The notes under the pieces: model-generated
The model's database searches: none
What the model was told of the DNA's origin: nothing
Seen by the model: only the letters and a program-made list of their open reading frames with translations
Part shown: piece after piece, positions 8,258-17,455 of the stretch
How the letters are laid out: the number at the start of each line of letters is the position of its first letter
Numbering within the stretch: the stretch's first letter is position 1
Assembly (NCBI GenBank): GCA_004000155.1
Contig: RCSS01000196.1
Location: 1 to 19,383, forward strand
Reading direction: 5' to 3'
Length of the DNA: 19,383 bases
DNA from: Tubulinosema ratisbonensis
Lineage: Eukaryota; Microsporidia; Tubulinosematidae
Program-made: the position numbers and the translations under genes

Positions 8258-8261
8258 CCCC
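8258..8261 (+). promoter_or_regulatory. CCCC start-site motif
   Basis: CCCC lies 5 bp upstream of the ATG at 8267, in otherwise A/T-rich DNA. It is the same kind of signal as at 4590-4593 and upstream of RPN3, and supports this ATG as the start. Confidence 0.5.
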
Positions 8262-8266
8262 TTGAA

Positions 8267-9490
8267 ATGAATAATAAAACACTTTCCTTTTTTAAATTCA
8301 TATTCGTTCATTTTTTTATATTAGTTGTACTAAAGAATTGCAAATGCACCTCTGCTTTTCTTAAAGAATTTTCTTATTTAAATCCGAAAAAATTTATATG
8401 TAATAGTCAGCCAAAGAATTTTAACATTTCTTTAAGTTTTCTTATGATTAAATATAATTTAAATGTTACGGAAGAAAGTTTATCAGACTTTAATCAAACT
8501 TTGAGATTGTTAGCAGAAAAACAAAATACTTTGAAAAGTGTCTTTGATTTTATAACAAAAAATAGTTCAAAAGCTTATTCATATTTACAAATTTTTAGAT
8601 TAATATTACTTAAATTATTCGTATCTCTAATCAAAGAATATCAATTACATCTAAGAAGTATGTTTTGGATAGTGTTTAGAAAAAATGGGTCTGATACTTA
8701 TGTATGGACATCTTTAATAGATCATGAATTTGATCTTACTGTTTTAATAAATTTGTTAGCAGAAGAATTTTTCTTAGAATCACAATTAAAAAATAGCAGA
8801 ACCGACATTCTAAGATGTAAACCTCATTCTGAACTAAATAACCAAAAATTCTGGTTTAAATATGAAAAAATAGAAGACAAAATTAATAAATATTACAGAA
8901 ACAAAAAAAATAACCTACAAGTTGTTAGTTATTTTTATTTAAAAGAAGCTGATAACATAATACATTCTCAAAATTATACCGATTACATTCCAAAAACAAG
9001 AATATTCTTAACTTTGTTGATTGAAAAAGTTTTTCAGTCAACAGAATTCAATCTAATACTTAAAATATGTCCCGAATTTGTTTTTTTGTGTGAAGTCATC
9101 CGTTTTTTCTACTTAGATATACATATCTTAAAAAAATTACATTTTATTTTATTGTTTTGTATCACTAAATGTGAATTAACGCTTATTTTATTGTTCGGCG
9201 ATCGAATTAATTTTACAAAACTAATTTATGTTCCTAAGTTTAAATTGAAAATTCTACAAACTTTAAAACAAAATCTTTTAATATATTTGTATAAATTGTT
9301 CGAAACAACGCTTATTTATGAACCCATGCCAGATTATAAGGAATACCTTAGGATGATGATTTATATTTCTTATTCCATTTGCAACGATTTATGTTTGTGC
9401 GAAACTAAAAAACCTGAGTTTAATCCTATCTTTAAAATCAAAGAAGACATAGAAATGTTTAAAAAAATATATGTAAAAAAAGATATCTAA
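8267..9490 (+). CDS. Putative secretory-pathway protein of unknown function
   Basis: This 407-aa protein has no domain that I recognise. An N-terminal hydrophobic run (FFKFIFVHFFILVVL, about 8-22) followed by a Cys-containing KNCKC segment looks like a signal peptide or anchor. The body is aromatic- and leucine-rich, probably helical. It has hydrophobic stretches around LQIFRLILLKLFVSL and LHFILLFCITKCELTLILLF that could be buried helices or weak membrane segments, and a Cys-rich CNDLCLC near the C-terminus. At least seven N-x-S/T sequons occur in the first two thirds, although well-studied microsporidia are reported to lack N-glycosylation. The frame is intact and the CCCC tract fixes the start. 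It is likely a lineage-specific exported or endomembrane protein; nothing more can be claimed. Confidence 0.7.
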   Translation: MNNKTLSFFKFIFVHFFILVVLKNCKCTSAFLKEFSYLNPKKFICNSQPKNFNISLSFLMIKYNLNVTEESLSDFNQTLRLLAEKQNTLKSVFDFITKNSSKAYSYLQIFRLILLKLFVSLIKEYQLHLRSMFWIVFRKNGSDTYVWTSLIDHEFDLTVLINLLAEEFFLESQLKNSRTDILRCKPHSELNNQKFWFKYEKIEDKINKYYRNKKNNLQVVSYFYLKEADNIIHSQNYTDYIPKTRIFLTLLIEKVFQSTEFNLILKICPEFVFLCEVIRFFYLDIHILKKLHFILLFCITKCELTLILLFGDRINFTKLIYVPKFKLKILQTLKQNLLIYLYKLFETTLIYEPMPDYKEYLRMMIYISYSICNDLCLCETKKPEFNPIFKIKEDIEMFKKIYVKKDI

Positions 9491-10020
9491 TTATTATATG
9501 TTATATAAATGATATTTTCTATTCAAACAACCAGTTAGATTTCAATATTCGATTTTTTTAAAAAAATTTGATATTTTTAAGGTAATATTTTATAAAAAAA
9601 TAATTTTATCTTTTTTTACTAAAAAAATTTTATCAAAAATTCAAGAAAAAAGAACTGATTTTTAAAATATTAAAGAAATGTTTTAATATTTGAATTTTAT
9701 TAAATTTATGAACGAAAAATAAAAAATATTTTATAAATAATTAATATTTAAAAAATTTTTCATAATTAAATGAAATATTAAGTTAGCTAAATTCATATTA
9801 TAAAATATTTACCAAAGACCTAATTATATAAATATAAGTTTATACATTAAAAATTAAGTTTTATGCATTCTATTTCATGCTAAAAAATCATAAAATTACT
9901 CCATGTAAAAATAAAAAAAAGAAATTATTAGAATCATGTAAAATGTATTTTTCATTAAGTTTATAATATTTATTACATCAAATGTTGAAGAATTTTTTTG
10001 TAAATTAAACTTACAAGAAA

Positions 10021-10067
10021 AATATTTTAATTTATTTTTTATATTAAAATATTTTAATTTATTTTTT
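10021..10067. repeat. Two-copy 27-bp tandem duplication
   Basis: AATATTTTAATTTATTTTTT at 10021-10040 recurs at 10048-10067, separated by ATATTAA. A/T-only sequence; probably slippage. Confidence 0.6.
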
Positions 10068-10122
10068 TTTAAAATTAGTTAAATTAAACAAGTAAAATTA
10101 AAATTAAATATTTTTATATAAA

Positions 10123-10154
10123 AAATAAATTATTTTAGATAAAATAATTTATTT
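10123..10154. promoter_or_regulatory. Perfect 32-bp palindrome upstream of YSH1
   Basis: AAATAAATTATTTTA (10123-10137), a 2-nt centre GA, then its exact reverse complement (10140-10154). It ends 11 bp before the ATG of YSH1. It could be a dimeric protein-binding site or form a hairpin in the 5' leader. It is A/T-only in its arms, so function is inferred from position and perfection alone. Confidence 0.45.
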
Positions 10155-10165
10155 CTTTCCTTAGA

Positions 10166-12085
10166 ATGGAAAAAAGTTTAACAATCACTCCTTTAGGTGC
10201 AGGATCAGAAGTTGGTAGAAGTTGTTTACATATCAAATATTTAGAGACACAAATCATTTTGGATTGCGGAATACACCCAGCATACACTGGTCAAAGCAGT
10301 TTACCCTTTTTAGACCTCGTTGACTTATCCAAAATTGACGCAATCTTTGTTACACATTTTCATTTGGACCACGGTGGAGCTTTGCCATACATAACAGAAA
10401 AAACAAATTTTAATGGAAGAGTGTTTATGACACATCCTACCAAAAGTATCTTAAGATTATTGCTTAATGATTATTCTAGGTTAGTAAGTGCAGGAGTAGA
10501 AGATTCTTTTTCTGATAATGAATTAAAAAAATGTATGGATAGAATTAGAACAATCGATTATTACCAACAAATAAGAATAAATGATTTAAAAATTACAGCT
10601 CTTAATGCCGGACATGTTTTAGGGGCTGCCATGTTTATGATCCAGGCCAGTAGTTCACTTATTTTATACACAGGAGATTATTCTAGAGAAGAAGATAGAC
10701 ATTTAAAAATGGCTGATTTACCAAGTGTTGTAAATTACCAAAAAAATGCTGGTAACCTTGGAAACAAATTGGATATTTTAGTTTGTGAATCTACTTATGG
10801 GGTAGGATGTCATTTACCAAAAGAAGAAAGAGAGAGCAGGTTTATTAATGAAATAATGAAAATTCTTAACAGAGGAGGAAGAGCACTTTTACCAGTGTTT
10901 GCATTAGGCCGCGCGCAAGAATTACTTCTGATTTTAGAAGAGCACTGGAGACAACACAAACTCAGATTTAAAATATATTATGTTTCTACATTAGCTAGGA
11001 AATGTATTAGTGTTTATCAGACATACTTAACAATGATGAATGCTAATATACAGAAACAAACAGATCCTTTTAATTTTAAATACGTTTCATATTTAGATTC
11101 AATTAATTCTTTCGATGACAATGAGCCATGTGTTATGGTGTGCTCTCCTGGTATGTTACAAAGTGGTATTTCTAGAGAGTTGTTTGATAATTGGTGTGTC
11201 AATGACAAGAATGGAGTTATTTTAACAGGATATTCTGTTCCTGGGACTTTAGCAAAGGAAATTCTTGGTGAACCTACACATATCACCACCCTTTCTGGCA
11301 ATAAAGTGCCACTAAAAATGTCAGTTTCTTTTATTTCCTTTTCTGCACATGTTGATTTTCTACAAAATTCAGCTTATATTTCTGAAGTCAATCCTGAGAA
11401 ATTATTCTTAGTTCATGGCGAGGTTAACGAAATGCATAGATTAAAAAATGCCATAACCCACAATAACAAAGAAACAGATTGTATTATTTTAAGAAACGGC
11501 GAAAGCAGCACACTAGAAATTAAAGAAAATGAAAACATTTCCTTGCCAATCATAAAAGAAGACGTTGTCTTTAAAGGAATTTTAGTAAAAAGTAAAAAAA
11601 TGAAGGTAATCAAACCAGAAGGAATCAATTTGATACAAAAACAATGTATAAAATACAATAACAGTATAGAAAGTATTAAAAATGTATTTCTATCATATTT
11701 CACAGATGTAATTAAAATTGAAAAAGATGGAAATGATCATAAAATTCTGTTCATAGATGAAATTAAAGTAGAAATGTCTGGCCAAACAATGAAATTAGAA
11801 TGGAACGGCAGCTTTAAAAATGATTTAATGGCGATGACTATTTGCAGGGTGTCATCTTTAGATGAAAATGCAATGTTTAGTCTAAAACCGAATTTATCAG
11901 CCAAAGAAGCTTTGATTGATTTGCTAAAAAATTATTTTTCTAATGTGTACACAGAAAAAGAAAATGTTTATGTAAAAGAAGAAGAAATTGTTTATGAGAT
12001 TGAAGGTAGAAATGTTATTGGGGATGGGGTGTTTAAGGGTCGTATAGAAAATTTGGTTGAAAAAATTTATAAAATCTTTCTTTAA
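10166..12085 (+). CDS. YSH1: CPSF73/Ysh1 pre-mRNA 3'-end processing endonuclease
   Basis: This 639-aa metallo-beta-lactamase/beta-CASP nuclease is colinear with human CPSF73 from its first residues (TPLGAGSEVGRSC). Zinc ligands and motifs are all present: HFHLDH (64-69), GHVLGA with His150, TGDYSREEDRH with Asp171, ESTYG with Glu208 (motif A), SFSAHVDF with His395 (motif B) and LVHGEVNEMHRL with His417 (motif C). It should therefore be an active two-zinc enzyme. It cuts pre-mRNA at the poly(A) site within the nuclear cleavage and polyadenylation factor. The C-terminal part (about 440-639) is divergent and corresponds to the domain that binds CPSF100/Ydh1. The length is a little below human (684) and yeast (779). 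The ATG lies directly before the conserved domain. A perfect palindrome sits 11 bp upstream. Confidence 0.96.
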   Translation: MEKSLTITPLGAGSEVGRSCLHIKYLETQIILDCGIHPAYTGQSSLPFLDLVDLSKIDAIFVTHFHLDHGGALPYITEKTNFNGRVFMTHPTKSILRLLLNDYSRLVSAGVEDSFSDNELKKCMDRIRTIDYYQQIRINDLKITALNAGHVLGAAMFMIQASSSLILYTGDYSREEDRHLKMADLPSVVNYQKNAGNLGNKLDILVCESTYGVGCHLPKEERESRFINEIMKILNRGGRALLPVFALGRAQELLLILEEHWRQHKLRFKIYYVSTLARKCISVYQTYLTMMNANIQKQTDPFNFKYVSYLDSINSFDDNEPCVMVCSPGMLQSGISRELFDNWCVNDKNGVILTGYSVPGTLAKEILGEPTHITTLSGNKVPLKMSVSFISFSAHVDFLQNSAYISEVNPEKLFLVHGEVNEMHRLKNAITHNNKETDCIILRNGESSTLEIKENENISLPIIKEDVVFKGILVKSKKMKVIKPEGINLIQKQCIKYNNSIESIKNVFLSYFTDVIKIEKDGNDHKILFIDEIKVEMSGQTMKLEWNGSFKNDLMAMTICRVSSLDENAMFSLKPNLSAKEALIDLLKNYFSNVYTEKENVYVKEEEIVYEIEGRNVIGDGVFKGRIENLVEKIYKIFL

Positions 12086-13446
12086 ATTTGTAAAATATTT
12101 TTTTAATTGTAAATGAAAAAAATATTTTATTAAATTTTAAATAAACAACAAAAGAAAAAGTTTTAAAATAAAATTGTTTTATTTTAAGTATTTAAAAAAC
12201 ATCTTAAAATATTTAATTGAGAATTAAATATTATTAAATTTTATTACACAAATAAGTAGATAATTTAATTATTTTTTACTAAAAATGAATAATAAAATAC
12301 AAAAATAAATCATTTAAATAATAAATTTTAACAAAAAAAAAGTTTATAACATTTATTTTAAAAAAACAATTTTATTTTAAAAATTTAATAAACAATTTTA
12401 GTTATGTATTGTTAATTAAAATGATATAGAAATAGAAAATAAAGAGATTTATTGTTGTAGATTAAGAAGCCACGTTATAATTAACTAATCAGAAAATATT
12501 AAAAAATGTTTTGAAGAAAATACTTTAAACCAAAGGGAACAAGATGAGAAAAAGAATGAACAACTTAAATAAAATTCTATTTAAATATCTTGGTTTAAGT
12601 GTAAAACACCGTAAAATTTTAAAAAAAGTTATTTCTAAAATATAATCTTAAATTAGATAAATTAAACATATTAAAGTAAATAAATATGTTTTTAATATAA
12701 ATCAAAAATATAGAAACTTCTATTAAACAATTTGTAAAAATATTTAAATTAAAAGAAAAAAAAATTTTATTGGTAAGAAATGCTTAAATTCTTAAAAAAA
12801 TATTTTATTTAATTGAAAAAATTTAATTTAATATTGTTTTAAAATTGCATAAAATTATAAATTTAAACATTATTTAAAACAATAAAAAAATAATATTTTC
12901 TTATATTCTTTTTAATATTTTAATTAAATATTATTAAATATTTATAAATGAAAATAATAAAGTAAATCTAATCATATTTTTAGTAGTGGATTTTGTTATT
13001 TTTTATTTAAAATATTCAAATTTAATTATTTCATAATACTAAAATTAGTCAATCAGATTACATGGCACACTATAATTGTAAATAAATATTTAAATTCTAT
13101 ATTAATACATAAAAAAATTAATGCTAAAAAATTTTTAAATCTTTTTAAGATTCAAAATAAAAAAATAAACAAATAAATTATTTATTTTATTTTAAATAAA
13201 AAATATCAAAAAAATAATAATCGTATGATCTTTAATTATTTATCTTTTAAAAATAATTAATTTTTTATAAACATAAAAAATTTCATGCAAATAATATTTT
13301 ACAAATTTATTTATATCTTAAAAAGTTAATTATTTTTAGCTATAAAATACAAATGTTTGATGTAAGAAATTAAAAAAACTACAATGAATTAAAAAAAATA
13401 ATTTAAATCATCGATTAAAATATAAAAGAGAAAAAACAGTTAATTT
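12086..13446. other. A/T-rich intergenic region
   Basis: This 1.36-kb gap is almost entirely A/T. The only stretch with mixed composition is about 12440-12640, which includes a 33-codon frame (12544-12645) for a basic peptide beginning MRKRMNNLNKILFKYLG. No homology is recognised. I see no tRNA or repeat of the SINE family here. Confidence 0.5.
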
Positions 13447-14145
13447 ATGCTATCACCTCACATTTTAAAAATCAAAAACACAAAATTAGTTCATCTTACA
13501 AAAGATGAGATACAAAAATTAGAGAAAACAACCACAGAAAACAAAACATTGTACATATTTGGCCTTGATGACACTTTATACAACTTTACCAGGTATTTAG
13601 AAAAAAAACACGAAAAAAATTTGGCTGACCTGATCCATAAATGTAAAAAAGGCCCAAATCCTTTCAAACTAATCGAAATTTACAAGAAAAAGTATAGCAT
13701 TCCACAGATTGGATTACTAAATTGTTGTAGTGTTGAAGAAATACTAAATGATTCAACTTACAAAACCTTTAAAAGGTTTTCTTTATCAAAAAATGAAAAA
13801 TTAAAAATATTGTTGGAAAAAATTAAAGGAGATAAATGGATATTTTCAAATAACCAATTAAATATTTCTGAAAAGCTTTTAAAAGAAATGGAAATATTTG
13901 AAAATTTTGAATTTGTGTTTGGGCCTGATTTAAACCACAGCCCTGTCATTTGTAAACCATTTATCAGTGCTTTTGAATTACTTAATTCACTAATAAAGCA
14001 CAGAAAATATTCTTTTGTTTATTTCTTTGATGATGAAATTGAAAATATTAAAAGTGGTGAAGATTTGGGATGGGAGANTAGAATTGGAAAAATGTTCTAT
14101 GGCTATAAATTAACAATAAATATTTTAATTACTATCTTTTGCTAA
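13447..14145 (+). CDS. SDT1: SDT1-like HAD-family pyrimidine 5'-nucleotidase, nucleophile Asp replaced by Gly
   Basis: This 232-aa HAD protein resembles yeast Sdt1, a nucleotidase that dephosphorylates UMP/CMP-type and modified nucleotides. Matching blocks are YKKKYSIPQIGLL (Sdt1 has YKEYGLAIRGL), WIFSNN with Ser134 (motif II), VICKPFISAFE with Lys170 (motif III) and FFDDEIENI with Asp195-Asp196 (motif IV, Mg binding). Motif I reads FGLDDTLY (38-45): Gly39 stands where the family has the phosphorylated Asp, while the second Asp (41) is kept. As written, the enzyme should not turn over by the usual route. The codon is GGC, one base from GAC, so a sequencing error or a true loss are both possible. 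An N at 14078 leaves residue 211 undefined. The C-terminus after it is short and ends in a hydrophobic tail unlike Sdt1 (about 280 aa), so a frameshift near the N is possible. Confidence 0.8.
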   Translation: MLSPHILKIKNTKLVHLTKDEIQKLEKTTTENKTLYIFGLDDTLYNFTRYLEKKHEKNLADLIHKCKKGPNPFKLIEIYKKKYSIPQIGLLNCCSVEEILNDSTYKTFKRFSLSKNEKLKILLEKIKGDKWIFSNNQLNISEKLLKEMEIFENFEFVFGPDLNHSPVICKPFISAFELLNSLIKHRKYSFVYFFDDEIENIKSGEDLGWEXRIGKMFYGYKLTINILITIFC

Positions 14146-15133
14146 ATTAAATATATATTTAGAATTTGTATTTTATATGTTTAATTTTTTATGTATGTAC
14201 CAGTAATAGAATCTTTAACCTGATAAAAATTTTTTGTGTAAGTTTTATATTCTATTTACCTTAAGCTTGGGTTTATATTAAACTCTTTAAATAAAAATAA
14301 TCAAGTGATAAAAAACTTTAGTAAATAAAATTATTGATTTAAATAATTTATATAGTAAATTAATGAAGATCTATTAGAGTGTTTCTTAAACATTAAAATG
14401 CCGTCTTACTTTATTTAATCGATCAAAATTAGTATAATACGATATATTATTTGAGAACTAAATTACAAAGATATTTCAATTTGTATTTTCTCAAAAATAG
14501 AATCTTTACATAAAACTATATTTTTTATAAAAAAAATCTTATCTTATATTTTTAAACATTAATTTATTTTATTAAATACTCTGTATCTAAAAATCAAGGT
14601 CGACTGTAATAATATACTAAATAATGTGCATTTTGAAAAATAGGATAATTTATAACAACTTTTAAGTTTCGAAATTGTGGTAGTTTGTGCGTACCACCTC
14701 ATCAGTCAGATATTAAATGTATACTGCAAGTATCTTTTTATTTTTACCATTAGGGTTTATATTATGACACGAACAATCATTGATCAAAATTGCAATTTAA
14801 ATAAATCACATTGATCAAAATTTAAAATTTTGATCAATGATTGTTCGTGTCATTATGAAAAACGTTCCGTCAGAATTCATAAAGAGGCTCGTTTATAATT
14901 TCTGGATCTTTTTAAAATTTCTGTAAAATAAAAAAATTTTGATAAACTTTATAAATAATCATATGTTTAAAGAATTCTTTAAGCAATAGATTTCATAAAA
15001 TTTCTAATATCAAATATTTATTTTTAACTTTTCGTAAATATTGTATTGTTTTTGAAAATAAGTAACTTAAAAATTTTATTAAAAAAGTTTTTATCTTCTT
15101 TATCAATTATTAAAAATTTTTTAAATTTTGTCC
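14146..15133. other. Intergenic region with a palindromic element
   Basis: No gene is supported. It contains a small GTGGTA/TACCAC hairpin (14677-14697), the long palindrome at 14764-14853, and a less A/T-biased stretch just after it (14857-14910). An AAATTT-type tract precedes the next start codon. Confidence 0.5.
14764..14853. repeat. 90-bp palindromic element with 28-bp perfect inverted arms
   Basis: The arms at 14764-14791 and 14826-14853 are exact reverse complements (left arm starts ATGACACGAACAATC). The 34-bp spacer carries a second copy of CATTGATCAAAATT, so a nested perfect palindrome also exists (15-bp arms around one central base, about 14810-14840). ATTATGA occurs directly at both outer edges (14761-14767 and 14852-14858). 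It looks like terminal inverted repeats of a tiny, internally deleted DNA transposon (MITE-like). Confidence 0.7.
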
Positions 15134-16015
15134 ATGAAAAAATCAGAAAAAGAATATACTAAAAACATTACAACACATAAATCGACACAGTCTTCATTAG
15201 AAAACAAATGTTTGTTTAGAAACTATCTTCCGCGAGCCTATATCTTCGTGGATGAATTGATTCAATTGTGTGTAATTTTATTTACTATACTAAATCTATT
15301 TGAAAGTGTAGATATATTTACCATATTGTTCTTTTATTTTATTTTGCTATTTATTATTTACTTTGTTCAATTAATAACATCAAATTTTGAAAATCTAAAC
15401 CTATCTTATGTGATAGATTTTCATTGTTTTGTGTTAAATGCAGCAAATATAGTTCATCTGATTTTCTTTTGGGTTCTAAATCTCTCATTTATTTCTCATG
15501 CTTATATGTTTATTTGTATTGGCCATTCTAAGATGGCTTTTGATTTTTTTGAGAAAATTTTAGATGTGATATATTTAATGCTAGTGTTTATCCTCTTTAT
15601 TTATATATCAGCTAGTTTTTTTCTAGGCTTAAGTACTTGTAATTTATCAAATAAAGATGAAGCTTTATTGAAATTTCAATCGTTTCAATTACTTACATCA
15701 TTGGTTTTTGTATTCCAATATTTTTCTTTTTTATGTTTATTTTTTACTTCTACAAAAATTTTTGATTTCATTTTCTATTTGGGCATTTTTATTCTTATCA
15801 CAGCTTTAATACCGGTAAATGTCATAAAAAGGGTATGCAATAAAAGAGAAATTTTATTCAAAGTCTACTATCATTCTGTGACGAAAATAGTTTTATCTAT
15901 TTGTGTATTTAATTTAATATTTTTTGAATTTATTAGAATTAAAATAGGGCTTCCGGAAATGTTGAATTTCAAATCTATTCAAAAAATTATGTTGATGAAA
16001 ATTCTTAATACTTGA
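15134..16015 (+). CDS. Multi-pass membrane protein of unknown function (paralogue of 17456-18331)
   Basis: From ATG 15134 (MKKSEKEYTKN) this is a 293-aa protein with a hydrophilic N-terminus of about 35 residues and then six to eight hydrophobic segments, rich in Phe, Ile and Leu. A basic loop (VIKRVCNKREILFK) precedes the last membrane segment, which ends in FFEFIRIKIG. The same order (LP, basic loop, HxTK-type stretch, final segment with IEYY) appears in the protein at 17456, with similar length and start of the membrane region, suggesting an old duplication. Microsporidia carry lineage-specific families of such proteins (for example the DUF2463 type in Encephalitozoon), but I cannot assign it to one. 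A TTG lies two codons upstream in frame; the ATG is preferred and follows an AAATTT tract and TCC. Confidence 0.75.
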   Translation: MKKSEKEYTKNITTHKSTQSSLENKCLFRNYLPRAYIFVDELIQLCVILFTILNLFESVDIFTILFFYFILLFIIYFVQLITSNFENLNLSYVIDFHCFVLNAANIVHLIFFWVLNLSFISHAYMFICIGHSKMAFDFFEKILDVIYLMLVFILFIYISASFFLGLSTCNLSNKDEALLKFQSFQLLTSLVFVFQYFSFLCLFFTSTKIFDFIFYLGIFILITALIPVNVIKRVCNKREILFKVYYHSVTKIVLSICVFNLIFFEFIRIKIGLPEMLNFKSIQKIMLMKILNT

Positions 16016-17455
16016 AGGATATAATACAATGAAATTTACTATAAATAATAAAATATTATGATTATATATTTAAAGATAAGATTATATATTTTTAGAAAAA
16101 TATTTTGTTTCGCAGTTTAGGTTAATATGCAATTTTAGTAAAAAAGAATATATAAATTTTTTATAAAGCGTCACAAAATTTTTTAAAGATGATTAATGAG
16201 AACTGTTAAAATAACAATAAGATAATATTAATCTTTAAATATAAATAATTTAAGTTTTTATTCATATGTTATAATATAGTGAATGGAATTCAATAAATTT
16301 ATAAGTAAAATATATTTATACGATATAGAATAGGCTTATAAGGAAGAAATATAAGTATTTTAGCTTCTTTAAAAAAGTGCTCTTTGGAAATTTTATTAAA
16401 AGCCTCGCCTTTGTATATTACAAAAAATACATAAACAAATGATTGACTGGTTTCTTCATTAAAACATATTTAAATTTTACTAAAATTAATCTTTATAATC
16501 TTAAAAATATTTTGGAAGTTGTTTATTTATAATTTCAGCAGTTTAAAATTTATAGTGTTGGAATTTTTTATAAACACTTAAAATAAAAATTTGTTTACTA
16601 GTAAGTCTCTTAAGCTGGATTTTATCAATTTTAACCGTTATTAGTTTGATTAGTTAAATATAAAAAACTTGAATTACAGCAAATATATCAAATATCACAA
16701 ATCTTAATTGGTTATTAAAATATATTTTTTTAAAAATTTATCAATCTAACTGCCAGTTCGTTTTTTAGTTCCGCATTTTACGATATATGTAAATTGCAAA
16801 AAATATGACAATAGACAGTATTTTGAATGTGCCATTCTTGTGTAGTTTAGTATTATTATAAATAAATGTGGATTTCAAAATTTTTTTGATATGAATATTT
16901 CTATAAAAAAAATTATATTGGTTATATTTTGGTATATTTAACTGTAAAATAATATGATTCCTGTAACCGAAACCTGCAAGGTAATGTAGGCCTAGGCGGT
17001 CAATGGAGTGCAGGGGAGTGGGTTTTGGCAGTGAAAGACTCCCAGTATCTTGAGTTATACCTAATTATGTAGAAACATATTTTACCGTATGTTTCTTCTA
17101 ACTGGATATTATACTTTATACAAAAGGTAAGCAAAAAGATCTTCTTATGAATTTCCCATCTCTAAGCAATAAAAAAATAATAATATTTTACATTAAAATA
17201 AATTAAATATAAATTTTAATAATGAATTGTGATAATGATATTTCAATAAGACTAAACAAAAGTCTAAATAAAATTATATAAATCTTTCGATTGATGAAAA
17301 TAAGTATATTTGTTAAAATTTAACCCATTTAATTCACACATATTTACAAAGAATTATTTCTAAGTTAATTTCTTAAAACTAAAACAAAAAAGGTATTGAT
17401 TTTTAAAATTTATAAATGTTATCTAAGATAAAAATTTAAAAATTAAATTTTTATC
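16016..17455. other. Intergenic region carrying retroposon copy C
   Basis: A/T-rich DNA without a convincing coding frame. The only structured element recognised is the retroposon copy at 16960-17177. An AAATTT-like tract lies just before the start codon at 17456. Confidence 0.5.
16960..17177 (+). mobile_element. SINE-like retroposon, copy C
   Basis: Third copy, same orientation as copy A. It starts CCTGTAACCGAAACCTGCAAG and ends CTAAGCAATAAAAAAA. It shares GGTCAATGGAGTGCA, AGTATCTTGAG, TATACCTAATTATGTAG, AAAAAGATCTTC and ATTTCCCATC with the other copies. The hairpin AGAAACATA/TATGTTTCT (9 bp) is intact. AATAATAT occurs on both sides (16948-16955 and 17179-17186), a possible but weak target-site duplication. 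Confidence 0.72.

Larger units (their letters stand above)
9491..10165. other. A/T-rich intergenic region upstream of YSH1
   Basis: No coding frame or RNA gene is visible. It contains a 27-bp-period direct duplication (AATATTTTAATTTATTTTTT at 10021-10040 and again from 10048) and, at its right end, the perfect palindrome at 10123-10154. Confidence 0.5.

Noticed and set aside
10150..10165. TTTCTTTCCTTAG just before the YSH1 ATG, resembling a 3' splice site
   Set aside because: The ATG directly precedes the conserved domain start and no upstream exon or donor site was needed or seen.
11017..11703. Two open frames on the minus strand inside YSH1
   Set aside because: They are antisense to well-conserved CPSF73 sequence, with no recognisable protein features.
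14677..14697. GTGGTA/TACCAC hairpin
   Set aside because: Only a 6-bp stem with a 9-nt loop, with no T run or neighbouring gene end to give it meaning.
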